Assembly: GCF_900573885.1 (NCBI RefSeq)
Contig: NZ_UPSE01000161.1
Coordinates: 62,001-126,000 of the forward strand
Reading direction: 5' to 3'
From: Pseudomonas viridiflava
GTDB lineage: Bacteria; Pseudomonadota; Gammaproteobacteria; Pseudomonadales; Pseudomonadaceae
Length of the DNA: 64,000 nt
Shown here one piece after another: positions 57,067 through 64,000 of the stretch. Each line of letters opens with the position of its first letter. Position 1 is the stretch's first letter. A program made the translations under genes and the position numbers. The notes beneath the pieces are model-generated. The model ran no database searches. It saw only the letters and a list, made by a program, of their open reading frames with translations, and had not been told where the DNA came from.

Positions 57067-57421
57067 AACCAACACCAGCACAGCGCCCGCGCTGTACGAC
57101 GTCAGCACGCGCACCGACCTGGTGGACTGGGGCGTGCAGAGCGATGCCGTGGAAGGCGTTTCCCACTCCAGCGGCCGCCTGCTGTTCAAAGGCCCGAACA
57201 ACAGCCCGGAAACCGGCTTGTGGGTGTGCACGCCCGGGCGTTGGCGCCTGTCGATTCCGCGCGACGAGCTGTGCCATTTCGTCAGCGGCCGCGCCACCTA
57301 CCGCGAAGACAACGGTGAAGTGATCGAAGTAAAACCCAACACCCTCGTACTGTTTCCCGCCGGCTGGACCGGCGAATGCCACGTACAGGAAACCATTCGT
57401 AATTTGTACATGCTGGCCTGA
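57059..57421 (+). CDS. Cupin (DUF861-like), first copy
   Basis: 120 residues, single cupin barrel. GLWVCTPGRWRLSIPRDELC, then HFVSGRATYREDNGE and LVLFPAGWTGECHVQETI. The start overlaps the glycosyltransferase stop by 8 bp. Clear paralogue of 57526-57870. DUF861 cupins include aminohydrolases and metal-binding accessory proteins; the role here is unknown. Confidence 0.9.
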   Translation: MTETNTSTAPALYDVSTRTDLVDWGVQSDAVEGVSHSSGRLLFKGPNNSPETGLWVCTPGRWRLSIPRDELCHFVSGRATYREDNGEVIEVKPNTLVLFPAGWTGECHVQETIRNLYMLA

Positions 57422-57432
57422 ACCCACACCAA

Positions 57433-57502
57433 CCCCGTAGGAGCGAGCTTGCTCGCGAAGCCCTTGCTTAAAAGCTTCGCCAGCAAGCTGGCTCCTACAA
57501 AA
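57433..57502. repeat. Pair of inverted REP sequences
   Basis: GTAGGAGCGAGCTTGCTCGC at 57437-57456 and its inverse AGCAAGCTGGCTCCTAC near 57483-57499 face each other inside the operon, forming a large hairpin between the two cupin genes. Confidence 0.9.
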
Positions 57503-57525
57503 AGCGTATTTAAGGACTTAAAACC

Positions 57526-57870
57526 ATGACCACCCCGCACCTCTACAACCCGCTCGAAATCACCGACCTCAAAGACTGGGGCACCATCCCGACCATGCTT
57601 GAAGGCGAGTCGAAAGTCTCTGGCGTAGTGCTGCACAAAGGCCCTGAAGGCCAATCGGAGTGCGGCATCTGGGTGTGCACGCCGGGCAAGTGGTTTTGCC
57701 ACGTAACCAGCGACGAGTTCTGCCATTTCCTCGAAGGCAGCAGCACCTATGTGCATGAAAACGGCGAGGTGATCGAGATCAAACCCGACACCGCCGCTTT
57801 CTTTCCCAAAGACTGGAAAGGCACCTGCACGGTCCACGAAACCATCAAAAAGGTTTACATGATCCGGTGA
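57526..57870 (+). CDS. Cupin (DUF861-like), second copy
   Basis: 114 residues: GIWVCTPGKWFCHVTSDEFC, HFLEGSSTYVHENGEVIEIK and FFPKDWKGTCTVHETIKKVY. About half of the residues match the first cupin, pointing to tandem duplication followed by divergence and insertion of the REP pair. Stop overlaps or nearly abuts the kinase start. Confidence 0.9.
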   Translation: MTTPHLYNPLEITDLKDWGTIPTMLEGESKVSGVVLHKGPEGQSECGIWVCTPGKWFCHVTSDEFCHFLEGSSTYVHENGEVIEIKPDTAAFFPKDWKGTCTVHETIKKVYMIR

Positions 57871-57875
57871 TCACC

Positions 57876-58874
57876 ATGGCCGACACCTACGCCCGCCCCG
57901 AACAACGCCGTGCCTTTCTGGCCGGCGCCGGGTACGCCGGCAGCCGCCTTGAAGCGTTGCCCATGGACGCGTCGCGGCGCTGCTATTTCCGTTTGCCCCA
58001 GGCTGACCTGTTGCTGATGGATTCGCCGCCCGGCCTGGAACCCATCGTGCCGTTTCTGACGCTGGCCATGCACTTGCGCGAGCTGGGCCTGTCCGCACCC
58101 CATGTGCTGGCCAGCGACGCGGCAGTCGGGCTGGCGCTGATCGAAGACTTCGGTCAGGCCACCTACACCCGCCTGCTGGGCATGGGCTACGCCGAACAGC
58201 CGCTGTATGAGTTGGCGGTGGATGCCTTGGTGCACCTGCACCAGGCGCCGCGAGCGTTGGCGGTGGATGTGCCGGCGTATGACCTCGATGCGCTGTTGGC
58301 CGAGGCGGTGTTGTTTATCGACTGGTACGCGCCGCTGCTTGTGGACAAAGCAGAGGCCGCTGCCCTGCGCGAGCCGTTTCTGGCGGTCTGTGGACAACTC
58401 GCCAGCGCCGTCGCCACACGCCGCGAAGCCCTGGTGCTGCGAGACTTCCATGTGGATAACCTGATGCGCCTGGACGGCCAGACGGGCGTCAAGGCCTGTG
58501 GATTACTGGACTTCCAGGACGCGCTCATCGGCTCCTGCGCCTACGACCTGATGTCGCTGCTGGAAGACGCCCGCCGCGATGTACCGGAAACCCTGCGCGA
58601 CCATCTGCTCACTCGCTATCTGGCCCAACGGCCCGAGGTCGACGCCGAGCAGTTTGGTGCTGATTACCCCGTATTGGCGGCGCTGCGGCACGCCAAGGTC
58701 GCCGGCATTTTCGTGCGCCTGGCGCAGCGCGACGGCAAGCAGCATTACCTCGCCCATGTGCCGCGCGTGATCGGCCTGCTCGAACGCGCCTTACGCACTC
58801 CGGCCCTGTCGCCGCTGCGCGAATTTCTCGACCGCGAATTACCCGGCTGGGCGCAACCGCAGCCCGCCCACTGA
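57876..58874 (+). CDS. AmgK-like phosphotransferase (APH fold, anomeric sugar kinase-like)
   Basis: 332 residues from ATG 57876; a GTG at 57867 overlapping the cupin stop is an alternative. Motifs: SRRCYFRLPQADLLLMDSPP near residue 30, LIEDFGQATYTRLL near 90, the catalytic loop VLRDFHVDNLM near 195, and GLLDFQDALIG for metal binding. C-terminal VAGIFVRLAQRDGKQHYLAH and VPRVIGLLERAL closely follow AmgK as I recall it. The usual His-Arg-Asp has Leu in place of His, but the catalytic Asp and Asn are kept. AmgK phosphorylates the anomeric OH of amino sugars; here the acceptor may differ. Confidence 0.85.
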   Translation: MADTYARPEQRRAFLAGAGYAGSRLEALPMDASRRCYFRLPQADLLLMDSPPGLEPIVPFLTLAMHLRELGLSAPHVLASDAAVGLALIEDFGQATYTRLLGMGYAEQPLYELAVDALVHLHQAPRALAVDVPAYDLDALLAEAVLFIDWYAPLLVDKAEAAALREPFLAVCGQLASAVATRREALVLRDFHVDNLMRLDGQTGVKACGLLDFQDALIGSCAYDLMSLLEDARRDVPETLRDHLLTRYLAQRPEVDAEQFGADYPVLAALRHAKVAGIFVRLAQRDGKQHYLAHVPRVIGLLERALRTPALSPLREFLDRELPGWAQPQPAH

Positions 58875-58926
58875 CCTTTTTCCCCGGGCTGTGGATAACC
58901 CGTCCGCCGCCCCGCCTGGAGCCGCC

Positions 58927-60402
58927 ATGAAACACTTCATCAACCCCGACTTCACCACGCCGCACAGCCAGCGTCTGCGCGACATCATCAACCCCGCCAC
59001 CCTGGAAAAAGTCGGGCAGATAGCCTTGGGCGACGAGGCCGATGTGAACACTGCCATTGCAGCCGCCAATGCCGCGCAAAAGCAGTGGCGCAAAGTGGAT
59101 GCAAAGAGCCGAGCGGCCTTGCTTCATCAACTGGCCAACGCCATTGAAAGCGAGGTGGCGGTCAACCGCGAGGCCGGCCGCTTGATGACCCTGGAAATGG
59201 GCAAACCCTTCCCCGAAGCCATGGGCGAACTGGCCAACTGCGCGCCTATTTTCCGTTACTACGCCGAGATGGCCCGCGACGACGCCGGCAAGGTGGCCGG
59301 CACCACGCAACTGGGCTCGTTCCAGCACGTGCGCTACGACGCGATGGGTGTGAGCGTGCACATCATGCCGTTCAACTTCCCGGTGCTGCTGATGTGCTGG
59401 ACCGTTGCCGCGTCGCTTGCCGCCGGTAACGCCTGCATCATCAAACCCGCCGAAGCCACCACGCTGTGCACGCTGAAATTCATGGAGCATTTCCGCGTGC
59501 TGCCGGCCGGTCTGGTCAGTTGCGTGGCAGGCGATGCGACCACCGCGCAGTTGCTGATTCAATCCGAAGGCACCCACGCGGTGGCGTTTACCGGCAGCGT
59601 GGCGGCCGGTAAAGCGGTGGCCATGGCGTGCGCCGAGCGCATGAAACCGTGCGTGATCGAAGCGGGCGGCAGCGATGCGCTGATCGTTTCCAAACATGCG
59701 CCGCTGGACGTGGCCGTGGCCGGTTCGGTGACGGCGGCGTTTCACCTGACCGGGCAAATCTGTACCTCGGCCGAACGCTTTTTTGTGGTGGACGACATTC
59801 ACGATGCGTTCGTCGAGCGCTTCGCCGCCATGACGCAAAAGCTGCGCATTGGACATGGTCTGGAGCACAGCGAAATCGGGCCGCTGGTGAGCGAGGCGGC
59901 GCGCGACAAGGTCACGCGGCTGGTTGCCGACGCGGTGGCCAAAGGTGCCACCGTGGTGTGCGGCGGGCGCATTCCGCCAGACCAGCCAGTGGGGTGGTAC
60001 TACGAGCCGACCATTCTCACCGGCGTTACCCAGGCCATGGATATCCTCCACGAAGAATGCTTCGGCCCGGTGGCGGCAATCTGCAACGTGGCCGACTTCG
60101 ACGAAGCCGTACGCTTGGCCAACGACTCCAGCTTCGGCCTTGGCGCTTCGCTGTTTTCCACAGACCTTGGCGAAGCCATGGAAGCCGCCGACCGCCTGGA
60201 AGCGGGCATGGTGTGGGTGAACAATCCGCTGATCGACAACGACGCCCTGCCCTTCGGCGGCTGGAAAATGTCGGGCATGGGCCGCGAACTCGGCCGCCAG
60301 GGCCTAGACGCCTTCCGCCGCTCGAAGATGGTGATCATCGACCACCAGCCGCAGATTCACGAGTGGTGGTACCCGTACAAAGACGACGTGTTTTACTCCT
60401 AG
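58927..60402 (+). CDS. NAD(P)-dependent aldehyde dehydrogenase
   Basis: 491 residues. Binding loop MPFNFPVLLMCW near residue 150, FTGSVAAGKAV, the general base in IEAGGSDA (Glu near 246, usual ELGG altered to EAGG), and catalytic Cys in GQICTSAERF near 280. Family resemblance to succinate-semialdehyde and related aldehyde dehydrogenases. Last gene of the operon, so it likely oxidises an aldehyde formed from the imported amine. The substrate is inferred. Confidence 0.93.
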   Translation: MKHFINPDFTTPHSQRLRDIINPATLEKVGQIALGDEADVNTAIAAANAAQKQWRKVDAKSRAALLHQLANAIESEVAVNREAGRLMTLEMGKPFPEAMGELANCAPIFRYYAEMARDDAGKVAGTTQLGSFQHVRYDAMGVSVHIMPFNFPVLLMCWTVAASLAAGNACIIKPAEATTLCTLKFMEHFRVLPAGLVSCVAGDATTAQLLIQSEGTHAVAFTGSVAAGKAVAMACAERMKPCVIEAGGSDALIVSKHAPLDVAVAGSVTAAFHLTGQICTSAERFFVVDDIHDAFVERFAAMTQKLRIGHGLEHSEIGPLVSEAARDKVTRLVADAVAKGATVVCGGRIPPDQPVGWYYEPTILTGVTQAMDILHEECFGPVAAICNVADFDEAVRLANDSSFGLGASLFSTDLGEAMEAADRLEAGMVWVNNPLIDNDALPFGGWKMSGMGRELGRQGLDAFRRSKMVIIDHQPQIHEWWYPYKDDVFYS

Positions 60403-60510
60403 GCCCTCTAGCGGTCACCCGCTCTGCAAGGCGTACCGGTGCATGCGCATGATGCTGCCGAATGCCCTGTCGGGGCAGACATCGGCGCATGCTTCGCCAG
60501 TGTGCCGGCC

Positions 60511-62172
60511 CTACAGCTCGCCGATAAACTGGTCGGTGTTGTAGAGCGCGCAGACCGTGTGGGTTTTTTCTTTGGATTTGCTGAAGGCCAGGACCAGCTT
60601 CACGAACAGCGAGTTTTCATAGCAGTTACCACGCCCCACTGAGCCCAGCGTGTGACGGCCGTTGTTCAAAAAGGCGAGCATGTCCCGGGTGTTTTGCGCC
60701 GGTACCAGGCTGTCCTTTGAGTAATGGAATAGCACCACCTTGGCCTGGGGCGCGTTGTATACCCGATCGCCGCCAAGCAGCGTGTTCAAGCCCATATGCG
60801 CGAGCAACCGGGGGTATTGGTTCTGGCTGAAGCCGGTAAGGAAGGAAGGCTGCAAGCTGCCATCGGCTGTGAATATATCGCTGTCGTTGTAAGCCAGGCC
60901 TTCATAGACGCGCATTCCACCCATGATGGTTCGCAGGTGGCCCGGCACAAAGCCAAGGTCTTCGTAACGGGCATAGGCGTCGCGCGGCGCGCCGGCCAGT
61001 GTCAGGAGTGGTGACTGCAGGGTGTGGAAAAGGTCATAAGGCCCTTCGCCGGCGTAGACCGCTTTCACGTCTGCCAACGCACTCATGGCAGGCAGCACGG
61101 ACATCGCCGAGTAACCGCCTTGCGACACGCCGAAGATGCGCAGATCGGGGCTTAGTCGAGCACCTCCAAACTCGTTGGCGAAGTAACTGCGCACGGCTAG
61201 CAGCATGTCTTCACTGGCGCTAGAGGTGTCTTGATCGATCAGATAAGCCTGGGTCTGATTGGCCGTGTCGCCCAGACCGATAAGGTCGGGGGCGAAATAC
61301 ACGTGGCCTTTGCCAGCCGCCAGCAGCCCTACCACCACCTCGAGCGTGGCCGCGGATGAGGGCGCCGGATTTTTCGAGCGCGTGCTGCCGTGCTGGCCAA
61401 TTACCGTCGGCATACCGTTGTAGTCGATAGGGCTGCCGTCAGCATTTTCCGGATATACCAGCAAACCGCTCAGCACGATGGGCGTGCCGTCGGCGCGGCT
61501 GCTGGTGTAGGTCAGTTTCTTCACCCGCGCGGCATACCGTGCACGAGGTTTGGCCAGGTTCGGCGCCTCTTTGCGCACCACTGCTTCGGCCAGTTTTGCC
61601 ACAATTCTGTTGTGCACCAGATCGTTGAGGATGCTGCCAAGCATGCCGTTGATGTCGCTGGAACTGATGTGCGCGGCCTTGGGCAGATCATAGAAATTCA
61701 CCGGCTGGTCGCTCGCGACTACCACGCTTCCGCGCGCGCTGGCTCCGGTGGTAAAGCTGCCTACCGGCGTCGCGGCCTGCCGAACCTGATAGGTGGTCAT
61801 GGTTTGCAATGCATCGACCGGGGCGAGGGCTACCACACCCACCACGCCGCCTGACGGGTGCGGCCACTCATGCTGATAGCGAATCGTGGTGGCTATGGCA
61901 TTGCCCGCCGCATCCGTCAACGTTACGGCGGCGCAGCTTTTGGCCTGCGCAGCGGTATAGGCAACGCTTACCAGCGGGTTGTTGAAATTTCCTGTGCTGT
62001 CAGCGGCAGGCGTCACGCGCAGCACGGAACAGGAAACGGGACCATGGACGGCGACGTCGGTCTTGCTCCCGGGCAGAACAGCCGGATAGGGCGTCGAAGT
62101 GGCGGGCGCGGCGTGGGCGGCAACGGCTAATACACAGGGAGCCAGCGCGAGTAGACAGCGGTACGGTTTCAT
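60511..62172 (-). CDS. Secreted esterase/lipase-like hydrolase
   Basis: 553 residues. Signal peptide cleaved after AHAA or nearby. The C-terminal two-thirds is an alpha/beta hydrolase with an oxyanion-side GMPTVIGQHGSTRSKNP segment, nucleophile Ser350 in GVSQGGYSA, and Asp in HYSKDSLVPAQN. The resemblance is to secretory lipases. The N-terminal ~150 residues look like a beta-rich domain. Single gene, convergent with the aldehyde-dehydrogenase operon. Confidence 0.85.
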   Translation of the reverse strand: MKPYRCLLALAPCVLAVAAHAAPATSTPYPAVLPGSKTDVAVHGPVSCSVLRVTPAADSTGNFNNPLVSVAYTAAQAKSCAAVTLTDAAGNAIATTIRYQHEWPHPSGGVVGVVALAPVDALQTMTTYQVRQAATPVGSFTTGASARGSVVVASDQPVNFYDLPKAAHISSSDINGMLGSILNDLVHNRIVAKLAEAVVRKEAPNLAKPRARYAARVKKLTYTSSRADGTPIVLSGLLVYPENADGSPIDYNGMPTVIGQHGSTRSKNPAPSSAATLEVVVGLLAAGKGHVYFAPDLIGLGDTANQTQAYLIDQDTSSASEDMLLAVRSYFANEFGGARLSPDLRIFGVSQGGYSAMSVLPAMSALADVKAVYAGEGPYDLFHTLQSPLLTLAGAPRDAYARYEDLGFVPGHLRTIMGGMRVYEGLAYNDSDIFTADGSLQPSFLTGFSQNQYPRLLAHMGLNTLLGGDRVYNAPQAKVVLFHYSKDSLVPAQNTRDMLAFLNNGRHTLGSVGRGNCYENSLFVKLVLAFSKSKEKTHTVCALYNTDQFIGEL

Positions 62173-62291
62173 CAATGAAGCCCTTTTGCAGAAAAATAGG
62201 GCTTCGGACTATATGGCGCTAACCCGTGACCGTTACGTGGATAGAAAAATCCAGACTGGTCTTACTGGGCATGCCTACTGCCGCTGATTGG

Positions 62292-63023
62292 TCAGTAAGA
62301 CGACGGATCCGTGAGCGCGGAAATGAGCGAATTTCCATCAGAAAATTCGCGGTCGACGTCGGGCAGCGTTGGCCGCCGCAGCACCAGCACCGGCAACCCC
62401 AGCTCCCGCGCCACCTGCAATTTCGGCTCGGTGCTCTGGCTGCCGCTGTTTTTGCTGATCAACACGTCGCAGCGCAACTGTGCAAACAGTTCACGCTCGC
62501 TTTCCAGCGAAAACGGCCCGCGCGCACCGATGATGTCGGCGCCTGCGGTCGGCGCCTGGCTGTGCAGGCAGCGCACGGTCCAGTGTTGGTGAGGAGGAAT
62601 GTCGTCGAGGTGTTCCAGCGGCTCGCGGCCGAGGGTAAACAGCGGACGCTTGAAAGGGGCGAGGCTGTGGACAAGGTCGTTCCAGTCGGCCACTTCGCGC
62701 CAGTCGTCCGCGGCCCCGGCTTGCCAACCGGGACGACGCAGCGCCCAGCACGCAATGCCGGCCAGCCGCGCGGCGCAGGCGGCGTTGGCGCTGATTTGTG
62801 CGGCGTACGGGTGCGTGGCATCGATCAGCAAACCGATGCCGTTGTCGGTGAGGAACTGCGCCAGCCCTTCGGCGCCGCCATAGCCGCCGACACGCACGTT
62901 GCAGGGCAAATCATCCGGCACACGGCCAAGACCTGCGAGGCTGTAAATGTCATTGGCGTTCAACTGCCGAGCCAGCGCCAGCGCCTCGGCCACGCCGCCG
63001 AGCAGCAGCACCTTCGGCCTCAT
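62292..63023 (-). CDS. cobK: Precorrin-6A reductase
   Basis: 243 residues from the ATG that overlaps the cbiD stop (ATGA). [18 protein letters not shown] nucleotide-binding start, then [18 protein letters not shown] and [20 protein letters not shown], all conserved in CobK/CbiJ. It reduces precorrin-6A using NADPH. Confidence 0.95.
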   Translation of the reverse strand: MRPKVLLLGGVAEALALARQLNANDIYSLAGLGRVPDDLPCNVRVGGYGGAEGLAQFLTDNGIGLLIDATHPYAAQISANAACAARLAGIACWALRRPGWQAGAADDWREVADWNDLVHSLAPFKRPLFTLGREPLEHLDDIPPHQHWTVRCLHSQAPTAGADIIGARGPFSLESERELFAQLRCDVLISKNSGSQSTEPKLQVARELGLPVLVLRRPTLPDVDREFSDGNSLISALTDPSSY

Positions 63024-64000
63024 TGCCCGGCGCCCGCGTAACCGACGACGCCGCCCTGGCGGTCGATGGCGAACACTTCCACCTGCACCGTGGCCGGCAC
63101 AATGCTTTGCGCGAATTTCAGCGCATGGGCGCACACCGCATTGCCCAGTTCGATGCCTTCGGCACTGGCGAGCGCCAGGGCTTGCTGGCTGGTGTTGCTG
63201 GAGAGGATTGCGTGCTGCAGCTCGGCGCTGGCGCCAATGGCAGCAGCCCACTTCGCCAGCTGCGGCAGGTCGATGCTGGAGTGGCGGCTGTGCAGGTCCA
63301 TATGCCCGGCGGCCAATTTGCTGATTTTGCCGAAGCCACCGCACAGGCTCAGTTTGTCGACGGGCGCGATGCGCAAATGCTTGAGCACGGCGCCAACGAA
63401 GTCGCCCATTTCCACCAGTGCCGTGTCGTCGAGTTGGTAGTGCTGACGCATGCGATCTTCGCTGGCGTTGCCGGTGCAGGCGGCCAGGTGGGTGAAGCCG
63501 TTGGCGCGGGCGACATCAATGCCTTGGTGAATGGAGGCGATATACGCCGCGCAGGAAAACGGCCGCACGATGCCACTGGTACCCAGAATCGACAGCCCGC
63601 CCAGAATGCCCAGGCGCGGGTTCATGGTTTTCAGCGCCAGCGCTTCGCCGTTTTCCACGCAGGCCGTCACTTCAAAACCGCCGCCGTAACCGTGTTCGAT
63701 GGCCAGGCTGAACAGGTGGCTGGTAATCATCTGCCGGGGCACCGGGTTGATCGCCGGTTCGCCCACGGCCAGGGTCAAGCCCGGTTTGGTCACCGTGCCG
63801 ACGCCGGGGCCGGCGAAAAACGCCACGCCGGGTTCAGCGCGCAGACGCACCCGGGCAAACACCAGAGCGCCGTGGGTAACGTCGGGGTCATCGCCCGCAT
63901 CTTTGAGCGTGCCGGCTTCGGCGCCGTCTTCAAAGGCTCGGCAGAATTCCAGGCGCATCAGCACTTCCCGGCCTTTGGGCAGCACGATTTCCACGGCATC
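63020..64000 (-). CDS. cbiD: Cobalt-precorrin-5B (C1)-methyltransferase CbiD (N-terminus beyond window)
   Basis: About 326 codons visible, lacking the N-terminal segment to the right. [61 protein letters not shown] and [10 protein letters not shown] are hallmarks of CbiD. It acts before cobK, whose start overlaps its stop. Pseudomonads use CbiD in an otherwise aerobic route. Confidence 0.95.
   Translation of the reverse strand, partial: DAVEIVLPKGREVLMRLEFCRAFEDGAEAGTLKDAGDDPDVTHGALVFARVRLRAEPGVAFFAGPGVGTVTKPGLTLAVGEPAINPVPRQMITSHLFSLAIEHGYGGGFEVTACVENGEALALKTMNPRLGILGGLSILGTSGIVRPFSCAAYIASIHQGIDVARANGFTHLAACTGNASEDRMRQHYQLDDTALVEMGDFVGAVLKHLRIAPVDKLSLCGGFGKISKLAAGHMDLHSRHSSIDLPQLAKWAAAIGASAELQHAILSSNTSQQALALASAEGIELGNAVCAHALKFAQSIVPATVQVEVFAIDRQGGVVGYAGAGQ

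Overview
The window looks like a chromosomal segment of a Pseudomonas species. The DNA is GC-rich with strongly biased third positions. Several gene neighbourhoods are typical of the genus: pycB-pycA with a divergent pycR, aspA with a divergent LysR gene, a Zur-controlled zigA, and cobM/cobE/cbtAB/cobW/cobN. It also carries several Pseudomonas-type REP families. Gene identities come from reading the translations and from memory of the families; no database search was run.

Layout. (1) 1-5850, minus strand: one tightly overlapped operon (NitT/TauT-type solute-binding protein, di-iron membrane desaturase, two SDRs, EamA exporter, creatininase, cysteine hydrolase) behind a clear ykkC/guanidine-I riboswitch. 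(2) 5940-6918: non-coding, with a 140-bp tandem repeat. (3) 6919-16294: DUF1615 lipoprotein, putA with GTTGCA operators, an HTH regulator divergent from an alanine/sodium symporter, asparaginase. (4) 16295-23837: REP DNA, the two-subunit pyruvate carboxylase with PycR, aspA with its LysR neighbour. (5) 24066-32848: YbaL-type antiporter, DUF3301 protein, hydrolase, two COG0523 GTPases (one with a Zur box), DUF3617 protein, cardiolipin synthase, acetyltransferase. (6) 32961-46933: cobalamin region (cobM, cobE, cbtA, cbtB, then cobW, cobN, chlI/chlD) with two B12 riboswitches. It is interrupted by a hipA-hipB module and by a repeat-rich trimeric autotransporter gene. (7) 46989-48953: diguanylate cyclase and a response regulator. 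(8) 49120-60402: an accessory cluster of two paralogous UGT-like glycosyltransferases, a two-winged-helix GntR regulator, a PotDBCA-like ABC importer, two paralogous cupins, an AmgK-like kinase and an aldehyde dehydrogenase. (9) 60511-64000: secreted esterase, then cobK and a partial cbiD.

Most noteworthy. The cobalt-chelatase ATPase gene ends in a textbook -1 frameshift signal (slippery A AAA AAG, stop codon, perfect 10-bp stem), so one locus should yield both ChlI-like and ChlD-like subunits. The guanidine riboswitch controls an unusual gene set. The hipA promoter holds four near-identical 16-bp palindromes spaced 42-43 bp apart. The 49-60 kb cluster looks like an undescribed uptake, glycosylation and oxidation pathway for an amine-like compound.
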